Assembly (NCBI GenBank): GCA_001510575.1
Contig: LNGK01000004.1
Location: 1,339,339 to 1,403,338 of the forward strand
Source: Knoxdaviesia capensis
Taxonomy: Eukaryota; Ascomycota; Sordariomycetes; Microascales; Gondwanamycetaceae
Reading direction: 5' to 3'
DNA length: 64,000 bases
Part shown: positions 24,101 to 34,927 of the stretch, piece after piece
Layout: each line of letters begins with the position of its first letter
Position numbering within the stretch: position 1 is the stretch's first letter
Notes under the pieces: generated by a model
The model's input: the letters and a program-made list of their open reading frames with translations, nothing else
The model's database searches: none
Told to the model about the DNA's origin: nothing
Position numbers and translations under genes: made by a program

Positions 24101-27100
24101 CCCTCGCGATCGTCGTCATCTTCACCGCCGGTGGCCTTGTTTCTTGTTTCAGAAATTTACCCACAAAGAGAAAACCCGCTCACCTTTCACAGCGTGGGTG
24201 AGTGCTGGTATCACCTGATTTTCCTGCGTGCGTTCCTTGCTCATTTGTTTCTTGCGGCAGGGAACACGCGGCAAAAAGACATCCTCGCTCGCCCGTGTCC
24301 GTCAGGTCCAGACGCAGGGGCATGGACACAAGACCAGACCACCACCCCGTCTCTGATAACTCCCTTACTCCCTATCGAGCCCGCAATTAATACTACTCTT
24401 ACAGCTAAAAAGGACCCTATGTATAACTACAGCACGCAAAATAGCTACATCGGGGGAAGAGGGCTTTTTCAGCGAGCTTCAGGGCCGTTCGGTCTGCGTT
24501 TTCGAAGGCGTCTGGTGGCAAGGCCGAGCTGGAAGGATGGACAGGTAAGTGCTTGATCTACGGAATGGTCCTGGGAGGTTGCACCTGACAAGTATCAGCT
24601 GGGGAATCTGTGCAGGTCTGTTTTTACGGCTATGTCCTTGGTTGGGAGTCGAGTGGCCTGTTTCTCTGATTTGATCCTCCATCACCAGTCGTGTGTACGT
24701 AGACAGCTCCTCCGTGGATACATACTAATCACGCTCGGTGGCTGACGCCGGAGATACCTGCTCCCCTCGTATTCCAGGGAGATTTGGCCTTCTCGCCGTG
24801 CGTCGTATCTACTGTACTGGTATCTCCTTGCTTGGGTACAGGTAGGGCTGCTGGTCTGTTCAGCGGCCTATTCTTAGACTCTCGTTAGGCCGCTGTCTGG
24901 CGCAATCTGGACGCTGGGCCAGAACCCAACCGGTTCTGCACCAGCGCCACAGTGCACCGCCTCACACCAGCACAAGTCCAAGCCAAACTGTGGCGCCCCC
25001 CCCTCTCCCCCCCCCCCCCCCAAAACAGGGCCCAAAACACTGCACACCCCAGTCCATCTCCTTCGCCCCACCTTCGAAACATGCTCCAGATCATCAACCT
25101 CTTAAAACGCCCAAACACACTTCCACGCGCACCCACCACACCCCCCGAAATTATATTCGAGAGAGAGAGTCCGGCCAATCGCAGCTCTGTTGGAATCTTC
25201 GGGAGCAATGTCATCCCGTCGTGGCGGAACACACACGGGCAACCAACCAAGACACCGATGGATGGCCTCGCCGACGACGTCCAGGGCCCCCGTCTTGCCT
25301 GGCCACGCCGGCTCCTCGCCCGACGACCGCCAGCGGCGGCGGCACGCCCACGCCCGGCCGGCGCTGTGTCTTCCAGCCGACGAGATGGACGCAGCGGCTG
25401 CGGGTTGTCGGCCGTGTGTGTCGGCCGTGAGTGTCCGGGACACGCTATCCTCTCTTTCGGTGAAGATTACGGCCGTGGACCGGAGCACGGCTGCTGCTCT
25501 CTCTCCCCGTGCCCCGGCTGCACATGCTGGATGCCGCGGTTGGCGTTACCGGGCTTGTGTCGGCCGGCTCTGGGACAGATCAAAGAGGCCCCCCGAGCTT
25601 GTGTGTTGTATTGATCCTTTGTTTTGGGGGGGGGNGGGGGGGGTTTTCTCTGGCTGCTCCTCTCTATATCCACGCAGGACCCGTAGTAGCTAACACGCAG
25701 GCCTTTGACAAAAACTTCAGTTCTCGTGCGGCAGTGCACGGAAGCTGTTCTCTCTGGGCAAAATGGCCGCGTGAACTGAATTTACTCTGAGGTCGAAATC
25801 GTGTGTACCATAGCTACACTCCTAACTAATCTCCGGGTCGTCTTTTTACGAACTCTGGAAACTTCTTCTCCTTACAGTGTCTCCAACGGGACCATCGCCG
25901 CTGTGTCTTAACCGGGACACCCAACCGGCAAGGATGCCATGTTTTTTTTGTTCCCTTCGCCGGTAATAGCACTGGTGCCAGGACGCGTCATGTCCTGGTG
26001 CTTGCTACCGGCTTCGCTATCCTCACGGGCGGCCGTGGCGAGCTTCTAGCTAGCCGTCCCGGGTGCACCGATCAAGGCATGGGACCTTCTTTGCCTCAGC
26101 CCCAGCCTCCAGCCATGGTGGTCGCAGAGACGACTTTCCCCTGCGCTGCGTCGGGGTCACGCCCGGCCCGGCGGCGGATGGGAGCGGGAGCGGGAGCGGG
26201 GTCGGCCCTGGAGGGAGTGTGGTGTCCATACAGCTGCACTTCCTACCACGGCAACGCACAGCACACACATCCCCCCCGCGGTGGGACGACGCCGTGGCGG
26301 GGGAGAACTTACCGGCGTGGGTGCGGTGGTGGGGGAGCGTCCCGGCCTACGGCCCGGCGCACCCTGGGCTTCATGATGGGCGACGCCGACTACGGCGGCG
26401 GCTTTGCGGGCACGTTCGGTGTCCCGACAGGGGACCGTGCGGACCGAGTTGAATCGGACTATACGGCCGACTCGGTGAAGTGTTTCGGGAGTCGAGATTC
26501 CCGCGAGGACAGGTCGCGGTGTTTGTAGCTTCCTAGGGTTTGCTGTAAGTAACTGTAAGGTTGTTAGTGCAGGCATCGTTCGTCCCTGTGCCCGAACACA
26601 CTGTATTTCCTAGGGATGAGAACCCGCCGCCACTAGGCTAGACCCACCACACCCAGGCGCCTATCCCCGGCTGTGGGCCGCTGAAGAACAGTGTGCATAC
26701 AGTGCGCATCCTGTAAACAGATAGCAGGCGAGATCCGTTTCGCAGCGTCGCAGTCTTCTTTCGCTAATACGATACAGCCTTCTTCTCCATTAGCAATTTA
26801 TTTCCCTTCTTCCCTCTGTCTCTCTGTATCTCTCTGTTTTTCTTTTCGTTCCTTGCGTCAATCTATCGATCTCCGAGTTTTGGTTTCTTCATCGAGTCTG
26901 TCCTTCCTTCTTTCCATTTGGTATGTGTTTTCCCTCTCCAGTGCATTCATCGGTACATAAATACATGTATACTTGCGAATACGTGCATGTCCTGTGACTT
27001 TTGCACATCTTCCGTTGCTGTCACTTCCGCCCCTTGTGCTTTATGTGGCCTCGGTGCAAACTGACACTCTCGTTTCTAACCCTTTACTGATTCAGTGTTT

Positions 27101-28182
27101 GCGCCTGTATCCACCAGGAATATTACCTTCTCTTTTCTCTCTCTCTATCCCCTTCCTTCGAATTCATCCTCTTTTTGTCTCCAAAAATCTCCCCCGGACC
27201 CTTCTCAACTTCTTTCTCACTGTCTCTCTCTCTCTATCTCCGGCCCGGCATCGCTGTTCTCTCCTCCCGACTCTGGTGGTTTTTAATTTTTTTTTCCTCG
27301 GCTTCGGTGTTTGTTGTTTCCTCTTGTTTGCGCCTCTTTTTGTGTTTCTTCCGTCACACATTTCACCAGCTGCGCTTTCGCCCGGCGCGAATCCCTCTCC
27401 ATCGTGTTTCGACCCCGAAGAACCCCTTCCAGCCCTTGAAGAACAAGAAGAAGAAGATACACGCTTCCAAGAATATCTTGCCTCTCCGTCTCTCGAAATC
27501 TCGATCGCTCCATCAACGCGCAGATTCCCACCGTCGAGACCTCGTCTTCTTCCTCGTCTTCTTCTCCTAATCCCCGTTCTAACCCGCATTCCTGCGCGAC
27601 GACCTTACCCGCTCTAGTGTTTCGTTCGGCTCTGCGAAAATTCTGTCTCACTTCGTCGTCGTCTGTCCCCTTTTAATCGCCCGTCTTTATATTTCCTCTC
27701 CCATCATCGCCTCTTTTCTCTCGTTTTCTTCTCCTTGTTGAGCCTCTGCGACAAGAGTGTTTCGGGTTTTTTTCTTTCTTTTTTGCACGCGACTTGTGAC
27801 CCGAAGAATCGTCACCCAAACATAGAACAGCAGCAGCCAGCCTTAATTTTTTATCTTCTCTTTTTTTTCTCCTTTATTCACCATTCCAACTAGACGTGCA
27901 AATTCCTTGCAGCGGGTTTTGCTCCTTTTTTTTGTTGGTTCGATAACCTCTGTGTGGCGAACGGATTCGCTTGTTCCAGTTTTGGTCGCCATTTCTCATT
28001 CGCCGCCATCTGCGACTGCGCCTGCGAATACTTCGTCTTTTCTTTCGCCTTCCGAAGTGTCCACCTGTACACGTTTTGCGAATTTCTTCTCTCTCTCCTC
28101 GGTGGCCTTTCTTTTTTTCTCGGGTTTCTTTTTTTTTCTTCGTTTCTGTGAATCCTCGCAGCCTTCATATTCTCCAGTCACG
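21101..28182. other. Long gene-poor region with GC-rich islands
   Basis: No gene is supported over 7 kb. It contains an intron-like segment near 21652-21714 (see findings), two GC-rich islands (about 25.2-25.6 and 26.05-26.5 kb) in which all frames are partly open, an assembly N at 25635, and from about 26.75 to 28.18 kb a strongly pyrimidine-rich leader of the NIPA gene. The long open frame at 26973-27617 falls in this C/T-rich leader and is a composition artefact or at most upstream ORFs. Confidence 0.5.
25626..25643. other. G homopolymer with ambiguous base (N at 25635)
   Basis: A G run of about 18 bases contains the only N in the window, marking an unresolved homopolymer and possibly a local length error. 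Frames crossing it should not be trusted. Confidence 0.95.
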
Positions 28183-30151
28183 ATGGATTTGCTAGAAGCC
28201 AAGTACGTTGTTTGACTCCCGCGGTTGTGTGGCCGGGAATCACCCCCCTTTTTTCGGACATCGATTGTTGCGCGATGTGGCCGGCTTTGTTCGACCGGGC
28301 TCACCGATGCCAGATGTCCGGCGCTCTTCTCTCGATACCCGGGTTCTACCTGCCGCCTTCTCAAACGTCTATGCGATCTCGAAATGGCTAACAGAGCCTG
28401 TTTTTTTTTTTCTTAGATACGTTGGCCTCGGTCTGGCCATCACTTCCAGTTTAGCCATCGGTATGTCCATATCACCATTTGCCACTCTATCTTGGGATCA
28501 TTGTTTCCTAATTGCTCTGTTTTCTCTCATCTAGGCGCCAGTTTTGTTATCACGAAGAAGGTACACCAGACACTCCGACCATATCGATTGTTTCGTCCGG
28601 ACACCCCTCGAGCCTCTACGTACGTGCTTCGGCGTTCTAACAACCAACACTCTCGCTTTCTAGGGTTTGATACAAGCCGAGGAGCGACATGGCTTTGAGG
28701 GCGATGGCTTCGTGTATCTCAGAAATCCCGTGTGGTGGGCCGGTATCACAACGAGTAAGTAGAATCAGCCCCCCCTGGCTTAAATCCCCAGTGATGGTAG
28801 CAAACCCTATGTGATACTAACAAACACCCTGTGTCTTCGCCCTCCCTGCAGTGATCGTTGGAGAAGTGTGCAACTTTGCCGCATATGCCTTCGCGCCCGC
28901 CATTCTAGTAACGCCGCTCGGAGCCCTGTCGGTGCTGATCGGTGCCGTGTTGAGCGCTTATTTCCTCAAGGAGGAGCTGGGAGTATTAGGAAAGCTGGGC
29001 AGTGCTATATGTCTGATCGGTGCCGTCATCATCGTTCTGCATGCGCCGCCCGACGAGGACATTGAAACCATTGATCAGATCTTGGAATATGCCCTCCGGC
29101 CCGGTACGGAATCCCCTATATCGCTTCCCCGGCCGTTCTGCACGTTCTCTTTTTACTAACCCCCCATTTGCGCGTTCTGTACAGGCTTCCTCATCTACGC
29201 CTTCTCCGTGACCGTCTTCGCTGCCGTTATGATCTACAGAGTCGCCCCCGTTCACGGCCGCAAGAACGCCCTCATCTACCTGTCCATCTGCTCCACCGTC
29301 GGCTCGGTCTCGGTCATGTCCGTCAAGGCCTTCGGCATTGCCCTGAAGCTCACCTTTGCCGGAAACAACCAGTTCTCCCACCCGTCAACCTACGTCTTCA
29401 TGATCCTGACGACCGTCTGCATTCTGGTGCAGATGAACTATTTCAACAAGGCTCTGGCTCAGTTCCCCACCAACATGTAAGTGGAGCAGCCAGCCCTGCC
29501 CCTTTTGGATGCCTTGTGCAACCAGCCCAGTAGTTCATGTGTGTGTGTGTGTGTGTGTGTGTGTACTAATATTACATGTCTACTCTCAGCGTCAACCCCC
29601 TCTACTATGTCACTTTCACCACTGCCACTCTGTGTGCCTCGTTCATCCTCTTCGGTGGTTTCAACACCACCGACGCCGTCAACACCATCTCGCTCCTCTG
29701 CGGATTCCTCGTCACCTTCACCGGCGTGTACCTGCTCAACATCTCGCGCACCGATCCGAACGGCCACCGCATGCTGGACGGCCGCATGTCGACCGACGTC
29801 AACGGCACCGACCTCATCTCGACCATCCAGACCCGCCTCAGCATGCAGTCGCGCCGCAGCCTGGACCCGCACCGCATGAGCGTTGGCAGCCGCAACGGCG
29901 ACCGCGCCGGCCTGATCCGCGCGTACGACGAGGAGGCCGCCAGCTTCCACCTGGGCGACGACAGCGACGACGACAACGATGATGATCTCGGTCGTCCCGG
30001 TGCCGAGCGCCGGTCTCTGACGGGCCGGGGGCTGGCGCGCGCGTCGTCGACCACCCGCCGCGCCAACGGGAGTGCCGTGGCGAACGGCAAGACCATGCAG
30101 CACGACGAGATTGAGCTCCAGGAGCAGAAGTCGCCGCGGCCGAGCCGGTGA
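28183..30151 (+). CDS. NIPA-type magnesium transporter (DUF803 family)
   Basis: Seven exons: 28183-28202, 28417-28460, 28535-28560, 28664-28754, 28852-29103, 29185-29476 and 29590-30151; 1287 nt, 428 aa. The first three coding exons are only 20, 44 and 26 nt. The protein starts MDLLEAKYVGLGLAITSSLA and has the family pattern: SLAIGASFVITKKGL, RNPVWWAGITTMIVGEVCNFAAY, PLGALSVLIGAVLSAYFLKE, then further hydrophobic helices to about residue 310, giving roughly eight or nine membrane segments. A long cytoplasmic tail follows, rich in Arg/Ser, with an acidic run (DDSDDDNDDD) and ending QEQKSPRPSR. Human NIPA1/2 family members transport Mg2+; direction and location here are inferred. The leader is C/T-rich and the sixth intron carries a (GT)n tract. 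The TGA is soon followed by TAA in frame. Confidence 0.92.
29538..29564. repeat. (GT)n microsatellite inside a NIPA-gene intron
   Basis: About 13 GT units within intron 29477-29589, upstream of the branch-point-like TACTAAT. Likely length-variable between isolates. Confidence 0.9.
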
Positions 30152-30355
30152 CCTCTTTAAGTCTCTGGGTTCGTGTTTCCGTGTTTTTTGCTTGGGGGGT
30201 TTTTTTTTTCTTGGTTCTAAAAAAGCAGCTTGTCTTTGGTGCCGGCTGTCTTTTTGTGTAAAATTTTCATTTTCTGGGAACCTTCTCCGTCTGTCTCTCT
30301 CTTCTCTTGTTCATGTTCTTCCCGATGCGAGTACTCCACCATCTCGGAAGGAACG

Positions 30356-30392
<37 letters not shown>

Positions 30393-31880
30393 CCGGGGAA
30401 GGGTTGGGGAAACGGAGGCGGGACTTGGGGGTGCCAAAACCGGGCGTGGGTGTCTGTCTATATGAATAGTTGTCTTTTCTTCCTCGTTTCTTCCTCGGCT
30501 CGGGGAGGTGGTTTTTTTTTATATTGCCTTTTCTTTTTCTTTTGTACTTCTCCTTCCGCCATGGTTCCTCTCCTTGCCCGTTCCATCTTCTCTTTGGCTT
30601 GGTTCTCACTTTTTCTTTTTGCTCTTTATTGCTCGGTTCTGGTCTTCTCCTGGGCGGGACGACGGCGTCTTATTCGGGTTTATACATGTGTTTTCCTTTT
30701 TTTTTTTTTGCCGTCTGTTTGTCTTTTTTATCATCGTCAGCTCTACATACGAAGCCGTTGTTAGTCTCTTTTTTCTCGGTTCTTGTTTTATTCATTTTTT
30801 ACTTCAACCGTTTTTTTTCCCTCGATTTTCAAGGTGCGTATGTGTCTAGACTTGTGCTTCATAGTCTGTGGCGGGAAGACGGTACATATATATTCGGGCG
30901 GGGTAGTATACAGTGTGCTCGTGACATGTGCTTTCTTGAGGTTCTGTTAACTGGTCTGGTTCCAGTATCACACTGGATCATATCAAGATTTGAGGTCCTG
31001 GTCTCCGTAAAGTTCGTGATATGTTAGGGTTAGGGGTTCATATTCTCACGGTCCTCCAATATCGGAAGTTGACGAGAGCACCCAGTACAGTATATTCACT
31101 TAAGGACAGGCAAGCTTGGTGAAATCTGTGTCGATCATTTCAAAGCGGGCACCAGTTCTGACTATCTACCTGCTAGTCGATCTATCAAGAGTCGGAATTC
31201 CGTTCGTCGAAGCCCCTTCTTCATTTTCTCCGCGCACATCAGAGCACACAGTCCTCACAAGCATGTCACGCAAAACACATCACGAAGAAAAGGAGAAACA
31301 GGGTCACCAGAAGAAGAAAGGATGAAAGAAATTTCACTTTTTTTAGGCCCATTACTAAAAGAAAAAGGGAAGACACCCGTGAAAAGAACACCCAGTCCCA
31401 CCCAACTGAAGAGAAAAACGAGAACGAAGGACATAAGAAATAAATAATAATAATAAAAACCCGAGCGTGTGTTTTTGGGTATCCCCCGACATTTATTTTT
31501 GGGATACTGTATTTTTATCTAATTTTTGTTGATTTTCGTCAAGAACGAGCAACCGTCCCGGGGACCATAGCAGAGAGACTTCAGTGTAGGAGGGTGAATG
31601 ATGAGGAGGATGTGGGTGAGAGAGAGAAGACAAACGAGAATAAAAGGGGGGACATGTTCGCGTATGCTAGGTATGACAGAGAGAAGAAAGAAAAAAAAGA
31701 AGAGAGACATAAAACCCCAGACTCCACCAACACACTATTCCCGGCGGTATCTGGCCACATCCCGTCCCTGGTTTTCCCCCTCTGCTGTCAGGTTTCTAAA
31801 AGAAAAAGAAAAAAAATCAAACCCCCCGAATGCTAACCACTTGTCCTAGACCGCCCCTGGAAAATCGACGTGCGACTTCT
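30152..31880. other. Intergenic region between NIPA gene and RPS3 region
   Basis: T-rich 3' region of the NIPA gene with a (GA)n tract at 30359-30390 and long T runs. TTAGGGTTAGGGG lies at 31024-31036. From about 31250 it becomes A/G-rich. No coding exon seen. Confidence 0.5.
30359..30390. repeat. (GA)n microsatellite
   Basis: A pure GA run of about 32 bases, about 200 bp past the NIPA stop, probably in its 3' UTR. Confidence 0.9.
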
Positions 31881-32144
31881 TTACCAGGGAGACATAGGGC
31901 GAGCAGCAGGCGACTGCTGCTGAGGGTAGGGAGTGCCGATAGCGCCAAAGCCGGGATCACCACGGCCAACAGCCACAGGGGAGGAAGAAGAAGGGGCGGC
32001 GGCGTGGGTAGGCCAGCCACCACCGAAACCGGCATCAGGAGCCAAGGTCGGGCTGTCGGCACGCAGGGTGTGGTCGACGTTGTTGGGGCGAGCGCGCACG
32101 GTGGTCTGCTGCTGATGGAGGCCGCGGGGGGGAGCCGAGTACGC
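31881..32144 (-). other. In-frame coding-like extension after the RPS3 stop codon
   Basis: Directly after the RPS3 TAG (32147-32145) the same frame stays open for 87 codons, starting AYSAPPRGLHQQQ and ending ARPMSPW before TAA. It is rich in Ala/Pro/Gly/Ser, includes VDHTLRADSPTLAPDAGFGG, and prefers C or T in third positions, so it looks translated or recently translated. It has no ATG near its start and no upstream acceptor I could tie to another gene. It may be a readthrough tail, a remnant of another gene, or an alternative 3' exon. Confidence 0.4.
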
Positions 32145-33398
32145 CTATTGCTCGGCGGCAGCCGGCGCGTCCTCCTCAGCAGCCTCGTCCTGCGCGCGCT
32201 GGGCCTCGGCGGCAGCAGCAGCGGCAGCAGCGGCCTTGGCACCGTAGTCCTGGCTGGCGGGCTGGGTGACGGGCTGCTCCTCCTTGGGGGGGATGATGGT
32301 GACGGCGTCAGGCAGCGACTTCTGCGGGCCGGCCTTGCCCTCGGGGTCGGACGAGCGCATGATCTTGACCTTGATGCCGAGCACACCCTGGCGCAGCAGC
32401 ACGTGGCGGGTGGCCGAGTCGATGAAGTCACGGGCGGGCTGGCCGGAGTGGATCATGAAGCCGTCGGTGAACTTCATCGACTTGGCGCGGGCGGCACGCA
32501 GCTTGCCGGACACGACGACCTCGCAGCCGCTGGCGCCGGACTCCATGATGAAGCGCAGCACACCGTAGCAGGCGCGGCGCACGGCGAGGCCGTTGAGCAG
32601 CTTGTAGCGCAGCGACTCGCACTGGGCGACGGCCGACAGGCCGCGGTTCTGCACCTTGGCGGCGTACAGCGACACCGAGTTCTCGGCAAACTTGAAGCGC
32701 TTCTGGATCAGCGAGGTCAGCTCGCGGATGCGGCGGCCCTGCTCGCCGAGCACCTCCTGGGTGTGCGTGGCGCGGATGATGATGTCGGTGACGGTGGGGG
32801 TGACGCGGACCTCGACGCCCGAGTAGCCCTCCTCGGCGAGTTCGCGCTGGAAGAACTCGTTCAGCTCGGCGTAGAACACACCGTCAGCGACGAATTTTCT
32901 CCGCTTGGAGCTGTGGAGAGGAGAGAGAACACGTTAGCGATATATCCATGGCTGCTTTGAAGATCACTGTTGTCTCGTGGATCGAAATTGTCTCGCTGAA
33001 TCGGTTCCCGCAGCGTGGATTGGAGGTCCCAGGCTAGATTTTAGACAGGCCCAACAAATGGATAGATCGATTCCAAAGAAGCTATGGCAGCGACGAGGTT
33101 CCTTTATTTGCCTGCTGAGCATCTCCAAACCAAGTCAACCAGACAAACCCCCGGAGAATTGGGAAGAATGCCTGTCAATCCTGATTGACGATGCCCACAA
33201 ATGCCTGGTCCAGCCCACAGCCCAGCCCAAAACTCAGCACAAAAGACACTCCATTCCACGCGAGAGACAGATATCGAGGTATCGAAGAGCCGGTAGCGAT
33301 CGAGAAGAGAGAAAGCGAATGTCGCGTCGAGCCTATGAAATTGTGCGAGAGGAGAGCGGAATTTGAACCTACATCTGGGGAGCACCAACAGCAGCCAT
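32145..33398 (-). CDS. rps3: 40S ribosomal protein uS3 (RPS3)
   Basis: Exon 1 33398-33373 (26 nt) and exon 2 32910-32145, split by a 462-nt intron (GTAGGT...CACAG); 792 nt, 263 aa. The start reads MAAVGAPQISKRRKFVADGV across the junction. The KH domain (about residues 22-95) has VTPTVTDIIIRATHTQEVLG and the GEQGRRIREL loop. The S3 C-terminal domain has GVLRFIMESGASGCEVVVSG and KSMKFTDGFMIHSGQP. The tail after PPKEEQPVTQPASQDYG is a poly-alanine and acidic stretch ending AEQ. uS3 sits at the mRNA entry channel of the small subunit. A long first intron just after the start region is usual in ribosomal-protein genes. The TAG stop is followed by an in-frame coding-like stretch, annotated separately. 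Confidence 0.96.
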
Positions 33399-34927
33399 TT
33401 TGACGATGAGAAGAACTCTTTTTTGAGGATGGGTGGGAGAAAAGAAGAGTTTGCCGAAACGGATTCAACAAACAGGAAAAAGAAGTTGGGGAGGAAGATG
33501 GTTGTTGTGAGAAAAAGTGATGGTGGGGAAACGGTGGTTCACAAAAAAAGTGAAGATTGGCTTTGGCGGTGGTTTGGCACGGCTGGCAAATCATCGTGTA
33601 AAGATGGTGTTGTGATTGGAATTTTTGGCTGTGGGCTGCCAAATTGATGCAAGCCCTAAAGGCGATTTTTTTCTGGCGTGGAGGGGCACAACGTTTAGAG
33701 TACATGCGATTGTCTGAGCGGGTAGGTGTGGGTCTAGGTACCGGATACATTGTTGACCCTCCTCAGCAGGGGCCCAAAGTCATGTCTGCCGGTGTTTACC
33801 CGAACGACCACCGCGCTTCACGTGACAGAAACTGATAAGGATAGGGCTTATCGGTGTACCCTGTTCTGCTGGGTTCCGCTTAGGGTTGCTTGGGTGGCCC
33901 ACGTGCGCCGGAGCGCGTGTCCAGATCTAGAGATCTGATCTCGGCCTGGGCTAGTAGTGCCGGACCCCGGTGACCGGTCTTCCGCCACCGGCCCATCTCC
34001 GTGTCTCTCCGCTCTCACCGGAGAAAGAGCACGCGGTTTTCTCTGCCCGGATCTTACGGACCTCCTAAAGAGGCCTGCTGCTTGAAGAAGAAAGCATCTA
34101 AATCAGATGGCCGAGCTCGTCTTCACGCAAGATAAGAAGGACTTTTTGGCCGTATCTCGGTTCTCCAGCCGAGAGACAACATTCATTTCCTTTGAATGGC
34201 CGAGCTTCCAGAAGAAGGAAGTATCAACACATGATTAGACGTCACAGAATGATACTCTAAAATGCGATGGCTTGCAGCAAAACCGACGAAAAGAAGAACT
34301 GGTTGCATGGGGTTCGAGCATGGGGAGTGGCTGGTGGAATCCTGAAGGGTATCGGCTCCCGGCCGGCTTTTCTGATCTGCTTCTTTCCTCTCGATGCCTT
34401 GTTAGTGGCTATCGTGATATCACACCTACACAGTGCATATTGCATGAAAAATACACAATATACACCGGCCATGATGCGAATATCTGTAGTGCGAGTTGAA
34501 GTTACCGCATCTGCTCGTTTGGACCACTTTTGAAATACCCCGAAAGTCAGTTAGCAGCACTCTGGCACTTCACAGATACAGATACGAACAACCCAGACAG
34601 TTTTCTGCGCCAGAACCCGATCCTTGATGCAGGGGTTAGGTACTGTTCTGCCCTCCGAAGATCAAAAAGCGCAAGGTGGTACTGTACAGTATATCCTTGC
34701 CTACAGGGACTGATACACCCTGAGGATGTGCTGTGATCAATACGGTGTTCAGGGCAGTCGAAAGTGAGTTTTGTGGGCTGGGATTGCGTGTTTGTGCTTG
34801 AACTGTTCCCTGTACAGTTCTGTAGCACAAGTGTGTGGGGGTGCGTGCTCGACACTTGCTTCATTTGGCGATCTTCATCTCATCAGTCAGTATCTTATCA
34901 ATGCTTCACTACACAACACACCCCGAA
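33399..34927. other. Intergenic region between rps3 and the protease pseudogene
   Basis: Holds the rps3 promoter (minus strand, immediately right of 33398) and about 1.3 kb without coding signal. The missing 5' part of the subtilase pseudogene is not recognisable here. Confidence 0.5.

Noticed and set aside
26973..27617. 214-codon plus-strand frame upstream of the NIPA gene
   Set aside because: It lies in a C/T-rich leader, is Leu/Ser/Pro/Phe-rich in every frame, and has no domain; a composition artefact.
31830..32960. 376-codon plus-strand frame over RPS3
   Set aside because: It is the antisense shadow of the GC3-rich RPS3 coding sequence.
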